From Gammaproteobacteria bacterium (GTDB lineage Bacteria > Pseudomonadota > Gammaproteobacteria > Pseudomonadales > Azotimanducaceae), in contig VYDB01000104.1 in the NCBI GenBank assembly GCA_009843635.1, positions 1 through 59,888 on the forward strand: a DNA stretch of 59,888 nt. Reading direction: 5' to 3'. Below the pieces are notes generated by a model. It ran no database searches. It saw nothing but the letters and a program-made list of their open reading frames with translations, and was not told the origin of the DNA. The position numbers were made by a program, and so were the translations under genes. The first letter of the stretch is position 1, and the number at the start of each line of letters is the position of its first letter. Positions 19,341 through 30,302 of the stretch are shown piece by piece.

Positions 19341-20969
19341 GTGCGCCGGTTGGTGACCGAATTGATCGATCTGGCGCGGTCCCCGATCGCTCCTGACATT
19401 TGTCCGTGCGATGACGCCATGCTGATTGTCTATGCCGACACCATAGTGTCGAGCGGTCGGCCACCCCTTGAGACATTGGGAGAGTTCATGCACCGCCATA
19501 TCGGCGGTGCATTCGGACGCCTGCATGTGCTGCCGTTCTTTCCCTCGTCCTCGGACGACGGCTTTGCCGTCATCGACTATCGGCGCGTGGACCATCGGCT
19601 GGGAAACTGGGAAAACGTGCGTACCTTGACGGAACGCTACGACACCATGTTCGACCTGGTGATCAACCACTGTTCGCGGGAAAGCCCGTGGTTCGCGGAT
19701 TTCATCGGCGGCCGCGAGCCGGGCCGGCACTACTTCATCACGCTGCCCGAGGAATCGGACACCAGCGCCGTGGTCCGGCCGAGGACGACCCCGCTGGTTT
19801 CCGCCGTGCACACCTACGGGGGAATCCGCCACGTCTGGAACACCTTCAGCGACGATCAGATCGACCTGGACTTCGCCAACCCGGCCGTGCTTCGCGAATA
19901 CGTCGACATCCTCTTTTTCTACGTGGCCCAAGGCGCCCGCCTCATCCGGCTGGATGCGATAGCGTTTCTCTGGAAGCGCTTGGGCACCAGTTGCATGAGC
20001 CTGCCGGAGACCCACGCGGTGGTGAAGATCCTGCGCCTGCTGCTCGACTACGCCCGTGCCGACGTATGCCTGATGACGGAAACCAACGTCCCGCACGAGG
20101 AGAACGTCAGCTACTTCGGCGATGGGGACGAGGCGCAAATGGTCTATCAGTTCAGCCTCTCCCCACTGCTGCTTTACAGCTACGCGTTCGGCGATGCGAG
20201 CTACCTGACGGCTTGGGCGGCAAGTCTTGCGCCGCCCCCGGACGGCTGCGCCTATGCCAACATGTTCGCATCCCACGACGGGATCGGGCTCAGGCCCTTG
20301 GAAGGTCTGGTTCCGGAACGCGAAGTCGCACGGCTGGTGGAGCGGATGCGCGAGCGGGGCGGCTTCGTCACCCTGCGCCAAGCCTCTCGCCGGGAGCCGG
20401 GGGATGGGCTAAAGCCCTACGAGATCAACATTGCGCCGTTTTCCGCATTCGGAGGGCGCAGCGAGAATCTCCGCGCCTACTTGGCGGCGCATACCCTGCT
20501 GGTGAGTTTTCAAGGCGCTCCTGCGATCTACATTCACGGTCTGCTGGCGACGCCGAACGACCTCGACCTCGTGGAGGTGACGGGCCGGACCCGGTCGATC
20601 AATCGCGGACAGTGGCAATTGAGCGACCTCGAAAAGCGTCTGGCCGACCCAAGCTCCGACCAAGCCAAGGCTCTCGATCACTTCAAGCGAATTCTCGCCT
20701 TGCGCAGCGCCCAGGAGGCCTTCAACACGACAGCGCAGCAGAGGGTGCTGCCGAGCCCTAAGGGTGCGTTCGTCATGCGCCGGGAAGGGAAGAGCCAGAC
20801 CATACTGGTGATCGCGTCAGTTCTGGATCGTACACAGCACTTGCCGCGCACCGGATTGGAAATCGACCCTGGCATCTGTGTCGATCTGCTGAGCGGATCA
20901 GACGTGGCTGCAGCCGACGGCATCGATCTAAGCCCCCATCAGGTGCTTTGGCTCGATGTGAGCGGCTAA
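19341..20969 (+). CDS. Glucosylglycerate phosphorylase-like GH13_18 enzyme
   Basis: GH13 phosphorylase that probably splits glucosylglycerate with phosphate into glucose-1-phosphate and glycerate. At 542 residues it closely resembles E. coli YcjM as I recall it (TETNVPHEENVSYFG, FASHDGIGL, DDQIDLDF). Catalytic residues visible are the nucleophile Asp in RLIRLDAIAFLWK, the acid/base Glu in LMTETNVPH and the transition-state Asp in ASHDGIG. A sucrose phosphorylase is the main alternative; the adjacent GG synthesis genes favour the glycerate substrate. GTG 19341 is the first standard start, but homologous sequence (YERRLAAQLALLYPPED) continues upstream, pointing to a CTG start at 19248. Convergent with gpgS, 22 bp apart. 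Confidence 0.8.
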   Translation: MRRLVTELIDLARSPIAPDICPCDDAMLIVYADTIVSSGRPPLETLGEFMHRHIGGAFGRLHVLPFFPSSSDDGFAVIDYRRVDHRLGNWENVRTLTERYDTMFDLVINHCSRESPWFADFIGGREPGRHYFITLPEESDTSAVVRPRTTPLVSAVHTYGGIRHVWNTFSDDQIDLDFANPAVLREYVDILFFYVAQGARLIRLDAIAFLWKRLGTSCMSLPETHAVVKILRLLLDYARADVCLMTETNVPHEENVSYFGDGDEAQMVYQFSLSPLLLYSYAFGDASYLTAWAASLAPPPDGCAYANMFASHDGIGLRPLEGLVPEREVARLVERMRERGGFVTLRQASRREPGDGLKPYEINIAPFSAFGGRSENLRAYLAAHTLLVSFQGAPAIYIHGLLATPNDLDLVEVTGRTRSINRGQWQLSDLEKRLADPSSDQAKALDHFKRILALRSAQEAFNTTAQQRVLPSPKGAFVMRREGKSQTILVIASVLDRTQHLPRTGLEIDPGICVDLLSGSDVAAADGIDLSPHQVLWLDVSG

Positions 20970-20991
20970 CCCGCGATTCCAAGCGCCTCCT

Positions 20992-22232
20992 TCACGCCAT
21001 TCGGACCTGCGGGGCAGCGCTGAACGCCGCACGGTCATCCCTTACGGCGTTCAGCAGATCGCTGTGGACAGCCGGGTAAACGCTGGCAACCCGGTGCCAC
21101 GAGGGCAGGAAGGGAATTTCCTCTCCCCCTTCAAGATAAGACGAGCCGGCCTTAAGAATGTTCGTGGCGAAGAGCTCAACGGCCTGCTCCTCGGCGTGGC
21201 GGTCGAGGCCCAAGCCGTTCATGGCGGCGTCATTGGCGTATGACTCGATGAGGTCGAGCGCGATGCGGTAGTAGCAGGCCTTGGCGGTCCTGATCGTTCC
21301 GGCATCGAACACCACCCCGTAGGTTGCCAGCTTCTTGAACACCGCCTTGGCGATGTCGAGGCTCATGCGCGAAAGCCCGCGGCGAGCATCGTCCAGCGAG
21401 AGGTCCTGGTGCTTGTGGTCGTAGCTGTCGGCGACCTCGACCTGACAGATTCGGTTGGTGGCGTAGTTTCGATACATCTCCGAGAGCAGGCCCACTTCCA
21501 GGCTCCAGTCGGAGGGAATGCGCAAGCCATCCAGCACGCCGGACTGCATGGCAAATTCCCCGGCCAGTGGATAGCGGAAGCTGTCCAGGTAGTCGAGGTA
21601 GGGATGCCCGCCGGTCAACTGCTTCATGGTGCGTATCAGCGGCGAGACCAAGAGCCGGCAAACGCGCCCGTTCAGCCTGCCGTTCGCGACGCGGGCGTAG
21701 TAGCCCTTGCAGAACTGGTAGCCGAAATCAGGGTTCGCGACGGGGTAGATCAGGCGCGCCAGCATGGCCCGGTCATAGGTGGTGATGTCGCAGTCGTGCA
21801 GGGCGACGGCCTTGATTCCAGCCAGCGCCTGCACAAAGCCGATGCAGTGCCAGACGTTTGCGCCCTTGCCCCGCTCTTCCGGTGCCAGCCCCTCAACGGC
21901 GAGCTTGCCCTGCACCGCCTTGAGCCTCGGCCCGTCGTTCCAGAGCACGTGGTGCGGCTGGGGAAGCACGGAGAAGTAGTCGAGCGCGTGGCGGAACTCC
22001 GCCTCGCTTGCCGCATCAAGCCCGACAACGATCTCCGAAAGGTACGGGACCCGTCCAAGTTCGCCGACGATGTTCGCCAGCGCCGGTGTCGCAAGCTCCG
22101 AATAGAGGCAGGGCAGCACGAGCGCCATCGGGCGTTGCTTGGCAAATTCGCAGAGCTGCGCCTCAAGCGCCTCGACGGGTTGGTCGCACAGGTTGTGCAG
22201 CGTGGTGATGATGCCGTTCTGGAAAAAGTCGC

Positions 22233-22236
<4 letters not shown>
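20992..22236 (-). CDS. gpgS: Glucosyl-3-phosphoglycerate synthase (GT81)
   Basis: Retaining glycosyltransferase that joins glucose from a nucleotide sugar to 3-phosphoglycerate, the first step to the compatible solute glucosylglycerate. The 414 residues show the GT-A fold with VLPCLYSEL, a diphosphate-binding RGKGANVW, the metal-binding DCD in ALHDCDITTYDRAML, and GEFAMQSGVLDGLRIPSDWSLEVGLL, all typical of GpgS. The start ATG 22236 overlaps the gpgP stop by 4 nt, and GGAGGTGG lies 9-16 nt upstream, which decides it over a TTG at 22242. Operon order is gpgP-gpgS, transcribed away from glnK. Confidence 0.9.
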
Positions 22237-23699
<1,463 letters not shown>

Positions 23700-23765
23700 C
23701 GTTCAGCCCCCCAGGAAATTCACCAAGAAAAGGGGCGTGCCCCCAACTAAACGGGAGACGGGATC

Positions 23766-25010
23766 ATGGAAGATCTGATTCAAACCAACTACGCACTGGA
23801 CACCTTCTATTTCCTCGTGATGGGCGTTCTGGTGATGTTCATGGCCCCGGGCTTCGCCATGCTGGAAGCAGGCATGGTCCGGGCCAAGAACACCTCCGAG
23901 ATCCTTACCAAGAACGTGGCGCTGTTCGCCATCGCCTGCATCATGTACATGATCTGCGGCTACACCATCATGTACCCCGGCGCCGATGAGGGTGCCTGGC
24001 TGCCGATGATCGGCTTCGGGATCGGCGAGGAGAACACCGCGGAGGCGGTCATCGCATCCGGTGGCGACACCTATTACTCGGTGCGATCCGACTACTTCTT
24101 CCAAGTGGTGTTCGTGGCCACCGCCATGTCCATCGTCTCGGGGGCGGTCGCGGAACGCATGAAGCTGTGGGCGTTCCTTGTCTTTGCCGTGTTCATGACC
24201 GGCTTCATCTATCCCGTGCAGGGCTTTTGGAAGTGGGGCGGCGGCGCCTTGGACGCGGCCGGCTTCCTGGACTTCGCCGGTTCCGGCGTGGTGCACTTGT
24301 GCGGCGCTACGGCAGCGCTGGCTGGCGTGCTGCTGCTCGGGCCCCGTGCCGGGAAGTACGGCCCCGACGGGCAGGTGAACGCCCTGCCCGGCGCCAACAT
24401 GCCGCTGGCGACGCTGGGCATGTTCATCCTCTGGTTCGGCTGGTTCGGCTTCAATGGCGGCTCGGAACTGAAGGTCAGCAACATTGACGAAGCCAATGCC
24501 GTGTCGCAGGTGTTCGTCAACACCAACATCGCCGCCTGCGGAGGGCTCATAACGGCCCTAGTCCTGGCCCGATTGCATTTCGGCAAGGCCGACCTGACCA
24601 TGGCGCTGAACGGCGCGCTGGCGGGCTTGGTGTCCATCACCGCAGAGCCCCTAACCGGTTCGATCCAATTGTCCGCACTGGTCGGCGCGATCGGCGGCGC
24701 ACTGGTGGTCGGCTCCATCGTGCTGCTCGACAAGCTGCGCATCGACGACCCGGTGGGCGCCATCTCCGTGCACGGCTCCGCCGGCGTCTGGGGGCTGCTG
24801 GCAGTCTGCCTCACCAATCCCGAGGCGACGATCGTTGCGCAGTTGCTGGGCATCGTGGCAATCTTCGCCTGGACCTTCTTGACTGCTCTGATCGTCTGGT
24901 ACATCCTCAAGATCACCATGGGCATCCGCATCTCCAAGGAGGCGGAGTACGAGGGCGCAGACCTCTCGGAGACGGGCATCGAAGCCTATCCCGAGTTCGT
25001 CAAGGTTTGA
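23766..25010 (+). CDS. amtB: Ammonium transporter AmtB
   Basis: Trimeric ammonium channel in the inner membrane, 414 residues with eleven hydrophobic helices. The twin histidines are in FAGSGVVHLCGA and ISVHGSAGVWG. The external recruitment region VSGAVAERMKLWAFL and the helix ILWFGWFGFNGGSEL are classical Amt signatures. The short N terminus has no long signal peptide. SD GGGAGACGGG precedes the ATG. 66 bp behind glnK in one operon, followed by a hairpin terminator. Confidence 0.97.
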   Translation: MEDLIQTNYALDTFYFLVMGVLVMFMAPGFAMLEAGMVRAKNTSEILTKNVALFAIACIMYMICGYTIMYPGADEGAWLPMIGFGIGEENTAEAVIASGGDTYYSVRSDYFFQVVFVATAMSIVSGAVAERMKLWAFLVFAVFMTGFIYPVQGFWKWGGGALDAAGFLDFAGSGVVHLCGATAALAGVLLLGPRAGKYGPDGQVNALPGANMPLATLGMFILWFGWFGFNGGSELKVSNIDEANAVSQVFVNTNIAACGGLITALVLARLHFGKADLTMALNGALAGLVSITAEPLTGSIQLSALVGAIGGALVVGSIVLLDKLRIDDPVGAISVHGSAGVWGLLAVCLTNPEATIVAQLLGIVAIFAWTFLTALIVWYILKITMGIRISKEAEYEGADLSETGIEAYPEFVKV

Positions 25011-25041
25011 GTTTGGCTGAATCCGGCCTTGGCGGTCCCTA

Positions 25042-25093
25042 GAAACGCTCCGGGGGTTTCTCTCCTCCCTTTTCGGTGCCCCCGGGGCGTTTC
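25042..25093. terminator. Hairpin terminator between amtB and the response regulator
   Basis: Arms GAAACGCTCCGGGGG (25042-25056) and CCCCCGGGGCGTTTC (25079-25093) form a long GC-rich stem with one mismatch and a 22-nt loop. No strong T-run follows. It sits between convergent genes and may act on both strands. Confidence 0.6.
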
Positions 25094-25153
25094 GCTTTAG
25101 TTCCTCTGCCGAGTGGCTTGCGTCGGTGCATGACGATTAGCCAGTCCGCCAAC

Positions 25154-25873
25154 TCACGGACGCCTTGCTCCTGCATCGCGCTGGCCTTCATCCGGTTCCG
25201 GCAGGTCAAGCCGATACCCCCGCCCCGGCACGGTGGCGATCAGCGGGCGGTCGAAGGGCCGGTCGAGGGCTTGGCGCAGGTTGTAGAGATGGCTGCGCAG
25301 CGCATCGCTCTCGGGCGGTTCGTTCTGCCAGACCTCACGCTCAAGGTCGCGTCGGCTCACCACCTTGGGGTGCTCGCGCATCAGCACACGCAGCACCTCG
25401 AACGCGAATCCGGTCAGCGCGACGCGGGAACCCTGGCGCCGCACCTCAAAGGTCTCGGCATCCAAGGTCAGTTCGCCGATCTCGTATCGGGCGGCCCATC
25501 CCCTTGCCCGCCGCGCCAGGGCCTCGATCCGAGCGGCCAGTTCCGGCATGTCGAACGGCTTGACCAGGTAGTCGTCCGCGCCGACATTGAATCCCGTCAG
25601 CTTATCGTCCAGTGCGTCGCGCGCGGTGAGCATGATGATCGGCGTGGCGACTTTCGCGTCCTGCCGCAGCCGCTGGCAGACGGCGAAACCGTCCATGCCC
25701 GGCAGCATGACGTCCAGGACCATGACATCGTAGCTTTCCGTTACGGCCAGATGCAGCGCCACCAGTCCGTCGGCCGCGTAGTCCACGTCGTGGCCGCAGG
25801 CCTCGAGAAAGGCGGCAACGGTCTCCGCCAGCTCCCGATGGTCTTCGACGAGCAACACGCTCAGCTTGCTCAT
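25154..25873 (-). CDS. OmpR/PhoB-family response regulator
   Basis: 239-residue two-component regulator. The receiver domain (1-118) has the acidic pair VEDHREL, phospho-acceptor Asp in MVLDVMLPGMDG, switch Thr in IIMLTARDA and Lys in DDYLVKPFDM. The C-terminal winged helix (about 130-225) has LTGFAFEVLRVLM and the recognition region SHLYNLRQALDRPF, ending GRGYRLDLP. It lies 16 bp after the histidine kinase and is the last gene of the lipid-modification operon, so it probably adjusts membrane-lipid genes; its own target sites are unknown. Confidence 0.93.
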   Translation of the reverse strand: MSKLSVLLVEDHRELAETVAAFLEACGHDVDYAADGLVALHLAVTESYDVMVLDVMLPGMDGFAVCQRLRQDAKVATPIIMLTARDALDDKLTGFNVGADDYLVKPFDMPELAARIEALARRARGWAARYEIGELTLDAETFEVRRQGSRVALTGFAFEVLRVLMREHPKVVSRRDLEREVWQNEPPESDALRSHLYNLRQALDRPFDRPLIATVPGRGYRLDLPEPDEGQRDAGARRP

Positions 25874-25889
25874 TGCGAATGGCCGGCGT

Positions 25890-27194
25890 TCATTCGCTGT
25901 GGAACCGCAGTTCCACCGTCGTTCCGTGGCCGGGCTGGCTGTGCGCGTTCAGCGTCCAGCCGTACCGGTCGCTTAACCGACGGACGATGGCAAGTCCCAA
26001 GCCATGGCCCTTGCCGTCGCCCCGGCTGGCCTCAGCCCGGTAAAAGGGTTCGAACATGCTGGCAAGCTCCTCCCGCGACATGCCGATGCCGGTGTCCCTG
26101 AATCGAACGCCATCCTCAAACAGGCTGACCTCGATGTCGCCGTTGTTCGTGTAGTTGACGGCATTTTGCAACAGGTTGCCAACCACGATGCGCACGACCG
26201 GCGCCGGCGCAAGCACCCAAACGTCCTGATCGGCCTGCAACTGCAGCCGGTTGCCGCGCTGGCGGGCCGCCTCGCGCACGGCCTTGATCTCTTCCTCCAC
26301 CACCAGCCTGAGCGACGTCGGTTGGTCCCCAGCCGCCGGGATTGCATCGCGGGCCAGCAGCATCAAGGCCTCCAGCAGCGATTCCATGCGATCGGCGGTT
26401 CGCCGCATGCGTGCCACCGTGGCCCGCTCCCTGGAAGGCTGGTTGGCGGCCATTTCCAGCAGGTCAAGCCCGCCCTTGAACACCGCGAGCGGCGTGCGCA
26501 ACTCATGTCCGGCATCGCGGGTGAAGGTGCGCTCCCGCTCGACCGCCGCGGTCACCCGGTCGGCGAAGTGTTCCAGCGCATCGATCAGGGTGATCACTTC
26601 CGCATCCGAGCCCAAGCGCAAGCCAGCAAGGTCGAGCTGTTCGCCACCCATGCGCTTCAGGTCGATCGCTTCGAGCTGCCGAGCCAAGCGCACGATGGGG
26701 GACAGTGCCCCCTGCGACCAGCGGTAAGCGATGAACAGCGATCCATAGATCATGAGCAGCACGATGGAAAGCGGGACGGTGCCGAAATAGAAGGCCAAGT
26801 CGGAGACTTGCCCGGCCTCAAAGACCAAGTACAGGCGCGCATCGTCCTGATCGGAAACATGCACCAGCCGGGCAGCGCCGTCCATCTCGATGCGCCGGAA
26901 GCCCGGCTCCTGATCGCGGAGCGCCGCCGGCAGCTTGCCGATCCCCGTTGCGGCGGATCCGATCTCAGCGAGGTAGCCGCGCATGTTCGCGGTGTTCGGC
27001 AGCGGCTGGCCGGGATTCGATGCGCGCAGCTGCCAATAGTGCGCCGCTTCCAATGCCAGCGCCTGCCGGGTCAACAAGTCCTCGACGACCAGTTGCGTGA
27101 TGTAGATGCCGATCAGCGTCGCGCTGCCGACCAAGGCCAGTTGCAGCGCGAAAAGGCGCCCGAGCCGCGCCCGCAGGCCCCCGCGCCTGCGCAT
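25890..27194 (-). CDS. Membrane sensor histidine kinase
   Basis: 434-residue sensor kinase. Helix 1 near 10-32 (LFALQLALVGSATLIGIYI), a periplasmic sensor of about 110 residues, helix 2 near 140-165, and a HAMP linker (ALSPIVRLARQLEAIDL). The H box is RDAGHELRTPLAVFKGG, with N, G1 and G2 boxes in NLLQNAVNYT, FRDTGIGMS and GHGLGLAIVRRL. ATG 27194 gives a natural N terminus right after the CFA-type gene stop (4 bp gap); longer readings would enter that gene. Partner of the response regulator 16 bp downstream. The stimulus is unknown but may be membrane state, given the operon. Confidence 0.92.
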   Translation of the reverse strand: MRRRGGLRARLGRLFALQLALVGSATLIGIYITQLVVEDLLTRQALALEAAHYWQLRASNPGQPLPNTANMRGYLAEIGSAATGIGKLPAALRDQEPGFRRIEMDGAARLVHVSDQDDARLYLVFEAGQVSDLAFYFGTVPLSIVLLMIYGSLFIAYRWSQGALSPIVRLARQLEAIDLKRMGGEQLDLAGLRLGSDAEVITLIDALEHFADRVTAAVERERTFTRDAGHELRTPLAVFKGGLDLLEMAANQPSRERATVARMRRTADRMESLLEALMLLARDAIPAAGDQPTSLRLVVEEEIKAVREAARQRGNRLQLQADQDVWVLAPAPVVRIVVGNLLQNAVNYTNNGDIEVSLFEDGVRFRDTGIGMSREELASMFEPFYRAEASRGDGKGHGLGLAIVRRLSDRYGWTLNAHSQPGHGTTVELRFHSE

Positions 27195-27198
27195 CAGT

Positions 27199-28233
27199 TC
27201 AACCACGGCGACCGAACCGATAGTGGGCCACCAGCCATTCCGTGCCGCCACGCCAGCCGAAGAGCTCCTCGCAGGCGATGAAGAACATGCGCCATCGCTG
27301 CACTTCCCGGCGCGCGGCGGACGCACCCGCATGGTCCGCGAGCGCATCGATGGCAGCCTCAAGATTCGAGTCGAGGTTTTCCAACCAGGCTCGGGCGGTC
27401 TTGCGGTAGTGCTCGCCGGAAAGCTCCCAGCGCCGCTTGATGCGCATGCTCTCCTGAAAGTGCAGCAGCGTATCGCGCGCCGGCATGAGGCCGCCGCTGA
27501 AGAAGTTGCGGCCCAGCCAGTTCCCCTCCCCTTCCGTCTCGAACGGGTACATCAGGTGCCGGTGGCAGAAGACGTGAACGAACAGCTCGCCGGTCGGCGC
27601 GAGCCATTCGGCAATCCGCTCCATCAGCATGGCATAGTTGCGCACGTGCTCGAACATCTCAATCGACACCACCCGGTCAAACCGCTCCTCGATCCGCAAG
27701 CTGTTGACATCGGCGGTGCGCACCCGCACGTTGCCGAGGCCGAGCGTGCGGGCACGGGCTTTAATCGCCGCCCCTTGCGAGGTTGAGTTGGAGACGGCCA
27801 GAACGGAGGCATTGGGATAGCGCGCGGCCGCCCAAAGGGTGAACGATCCCCACCCGCAGCCGAGATCGAGAATGCGCATGCCGTCCTCAAGCTCGGCGCG
27901 CTGGGCGTAGAGCTCAAGCATCGCGCTCTCCGCATCGGCCAGCGTTTGCGCACCCTCCGGCCAGTAGCAGGCACTGTACTTCAGCCGCGGCCCGAGCACG
28001 AGGCGGAAGAACGCTTCGGGCACCTCATAGTGTTGTCGGTTGGCGGCAGCCGTCTGCAGGGCGACCGGGCTGACGCGCAATTCATCGAGCAAGGCGGCGT
28101 AGCGCTCCGAAGCCCGTTCCACGTCCTTGCTGTGCTCTTGCCGCAACCGCTCGCCAAGCAGCCGGCGGGCGCCGAATCGGATCAGCGGGTCCGGCACGAG
28201 CCCCCGTTCCGCCAAGTCCAGCAGCGCCTTCAT
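27199..28233 (-). CDS. CFA-synthase-family methyltransferase (second copy)
   Basis: 344-residue SAM-dependent methyltransferase of the cyclopropane-fatty-acid synthase superfamily. SAM motif I is ILDLGCGWGSFTLWAA, with SNSTSQGAAIKARA and the active-site-like VSIEMFEHVRNY and EGNWLGRNFFSGG regions. It lacks the N-terminal lipid-binding extension of the neighbouring CFA gene and differs around the catalytic stretch, so it probably acts on a different lipid (for instance a branched or furan-type product) rather than duplicating the first enzyme. ATG 28233 overlaps the upstream CFA gene by 4 nt. Confidence 0.85.
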   Translation of the reverse strand: MKALLDLAERGLVPDPLIRFGARRLLGERLRQEHSKDVERASERYAALLDELRVSPVALQTAAANRQHYEVPEAFFRLVLGPRLKYSACYWPEGAQTLADAESAMLELYAQRAELEDGMRILDLGCGWGSFTLWAAARYPNASVLAVSNSTSQGAAIKARARTLGLGNVRVRTADVNSLRIEERFDRVVSIEMFEHVRNYAMLMERIAEWLAPTGELFVHVFCHRHLMYPFETEGEGNWLGRNFFSGGLMPARDTLLHFQESMRIKRRWELSGEHYRKTARAWLENLDSNLEAAIDALADHAGASAARREVQRWRMFFIACEELFGWRGGTEWLVAHYRFGRRG

Positions 28234-29480
28234 GGCGCGGCCCCTTGGCCGGGCGCCCGCCAGACCGGCCCCCGGTAGCCCGCCTTGGCGAGGAGCATCT
28301 GCACGTCGCTGATCGAGCGTTCCAGGAAGCCGCCCTCGCAATAGGCGAAGTAGAAGCGCCACATGCGCAGAAAGCGCTGGTCGAAGCCGAGGGCGGCGGC
28401 CTTCGAGCGGTTCGCCTCCAAGCGGCGGCGCCACTCGCGCAACGTCAGGGCGTAGTCCGGGCCGAAGTCCTCGAGGTTCACCAGCACCAAGTCGGCTTCG
28501 CCAGACGACTGCGTCAGGACGCTGCTGCAGGGAATGAAACCGCCGGGGAATATGTACCGCTTGATGAAATCCGCACGCTTGAGCGCCGCCCTGTAGGCGG
28601 CGTCGCGGATCGTGATCGCCTGCAGCGCCATGAGTCCTTCGGGCTTGAGCAGGCGGGCGCAGTTGCGGAAGTAGGCATCCAGGTACTGGTGGCCCACGGC
28701 CTCCACCATTTCCACCGAAACCAGCTTGTCGAAGCGGCCGGTGAGTTCCCGGTAGTCCGAACGCAGCACTTCGACCTGCCCGGAAAGCCCCTGCTCCCTT
28801 GCCAAGGCCCGGGCGTGATCGTACTGGGCGTGCGAGATCGTCGTGGTGGTGACCCGGCAGCCGAAACGCCGTGCGGCAAACACTGCGAGGCCGCCCCAAC
28901 CCGTTCCGATTTCCAGCAAGTGGTCGCTAGCGCGGAGATCGAGCTTGCGACAGAGCCTCGATAGCTTCGCTAGGCTCGCCTGTTCCAAGGTTTCCTCCGC
29001 AGTCTCGAATTCGGCCGCGGAGTACATCAGTCGCTCGTCTAGGAACAGGCGGAACAGGTCGTCGCCCAGGTCGTAGTGCGCCTGAATGTTGCGGCGGCTG
29101 CCCTTGCGGGAATTGCGGCGCCACCCATGCGCCACAGCGCGGAGCAGCGCCGCCGGAGATGCCAGCGTTCCATCAAGGCCATCGAGCGCCTGGCGGTTGA
29201 GCGCCATGATGCGAACTAAGGCGACCAGGTCGTCGCTCTCCCAATGCCCGTCCATGTAACTCTCGCCAGCGCCCACTGACCCCCCGAGCGCCAAGCTGCT
29301 GTAGAAGGCCGGATCACGCACCGCGACGCGCGCGGCCGGCTGGCCCGACCCAAAGGTCGCCTCCCCATCGGAATCGACAACGACGAGCGTGCCGTGCTCG
29401 ATGGCACGGAGTGCGCGATGCACCGCCGACCGCATCGGGCCTGCCCAACGGAATGGGTGCCTGACCGTCCGCGCCCTCAA
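28230..29480 (-). CDS. Cyclopropane-fatty-acyl-phospholipid synthase
   Basis: 416 residues, full-length CFA synthase. The N-terminal domain holds the typical DPAFYSSLALGGSVGAGESYMDG. The catalytic domain has NIQAHYDLGDDLFRLFLD, SAM motif LLEIGTGWGGLAVFAA, SHAQYDHARALA and VSVEMVEAVGHQYLDAYF, with the conserved FIKRYIFPGG near 320. It converts unsaturated phospholipid acyl chains to cyclopropane forms. TTG start at 29480 overlaps the DUF1365 stop by 4 nt and follows GGGGAG and GGAAG; ATG 29435 is an alternative. Confidence 0.92.
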   Translation of the reverse strand: MRARTVRHPFRWAGPMRSAVHRALRAIEHGTLVVVDSDGEATFGSGQPAARVAVRDPAFYSSLALGGSVGAGESYMDGHWESDDLVALVRIMALNRQALDGLDGTLASPAALLRAVAHGWRRNSRKGSRRNIQAHYDLGDDLFRLFLDERLMYSAAEFETAEETLEQASLAKLSRLCRKLDLRASDHLLEIGTGWGGLAVFAARRFGCRVTTTTISHAQYDHARALAREQGLSGQVEVLRSDYRELTGRFDKLVSVEMVEAVGHQYLDAYFRNCARLLKPEGLMALQAITIRDAAYRAALKRADFIKRYIFPGGFIPCSSVLTQSSGEADLVLVNLEDFGPDYALTLREWRRRLEANRSKAAALGFDQRFLRMWRFYFAYCEGGFLERSISDVQMLLAKAGYRGPVWRAPGQGAAP

Positions 29481-30298
29481 CTTCCGCGCTCCCCAGGTCG
29501 CCGCGTCGACCCATTGCGGGTCACCGCTGCCGCATCGGCGGCACGCGTGGCGCTGGTCCGGAGCGGAGTCATTGCCCGACGCTTGGCGGGATGCGCATGG
29601 AACGGCGCGCGCTTGAGAAACAGCCGTCCGGCCTGCCAGTAGATTCGAGCCAGCGTCAGGACGCCTTGGGCTGGCTGGCGCAGGGCCGAACGCACTACCT
29701 CCGAGCGGGCCAGCGGCCGCGTCTTCAGCGAGAGGCAGGCGGAGAACGGAGCCGTTCCACCGTCGAAGCGCATCGCAATGCGCAGCGCATCCCCGGACGC
29801 CTTCAGATGCAGCGTGTAGCGCCCGTCCATGGGCAGAAAGGGCGAGACGTGGAACCGCTTCGCGAAACGGAACGACGCGCCGTTCGCTCCCTCATCGCCC
29901 TCCGGCGGAAGCAGGACGTAGCAATGGCGCTCATCCCAGGGCGTGTTGTTGACGTCGAGCAGCAGGGCCGCGAGACGCTCTCCAGCCAGGCAGAAATAGA
30001 AGTTCACCGGGTTGAAGGAGAAGCCGAACGACCGGGGCTGGGTGAGCGCGAAGAGATCCATGGACGCAACTTCCGATTCCGCAAACCCGGCCGCGTCGAG
30101 CTTCGAGCGCACGCCGTCCTCGGACATGAGATGACCCTTGTCAGACGAGGCCAGCAAGCGGGGCCAGGGTGTCGACCCGACACCGTCCGGGCCGAGCCGC
30201 AAATAGAGCATCCACACTCTGTAGCGGAAAGCGTGGCGCGTCGGTGCCCGCCGGATGTGCGTCACCGTGCCGCTGCAACTCAGCTCCTCGGCCAACAT
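29477..30298 (-). CDS. DUF1365 family protein
   Basis: 273-residue DUF1365 protein, a family nearly always found beside FAD oxidoreductase and CFA synthase genes and without an established reaction. Signature segments are HAFRYRVWMLYLRL, LLTQPRSFGFSFNPVNFYFC (as ALTQPRSFGFSFNPVNFYF) and HVSPFLPMDGRYTL. The C-terminal 35 residues are basic and poorly conserved in character. Start ATG 30298 lies 4 bp after the oxidoreductase stop. Its conserved place in the operon implies a role in processing the modified acyl chain, which is inference. Confidence 0.88.
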   Translation of the reverse strand: MLAEELSCSGTVTHIRRAPTRHAFRYRVWMLYLRLGPDGVGSTPWPRLLASSDKGHLMSEDGVRSKLDAAGFAESEVASMDLFALTQPRSFGFSFNPVNFYFCLAGERLAALLLDVNNTPWDERHCYVLLPPEGDEGANGASFRFAKRFHVSPFLPMDGRYTLHLKASGDALRIAMRFDGGTAPFSACLSLKTRPLARSEVVRSALRQPAQGVLTLARIYWQAGRLFLKRAPFHAHPAKRRAMTPLRTSATRAADAAAVTRNGSTRRPGERGS

Positions 30299-30302
30299 CG
30301 CT

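Noticed and set aside
28234-28899. N-terminal extension of the second CFA-type gene
   Set aside because: The extra part is a shadow of the upstream CFA gene; ATG 28233 overlaps that gene's stop as in the rest of the operon.
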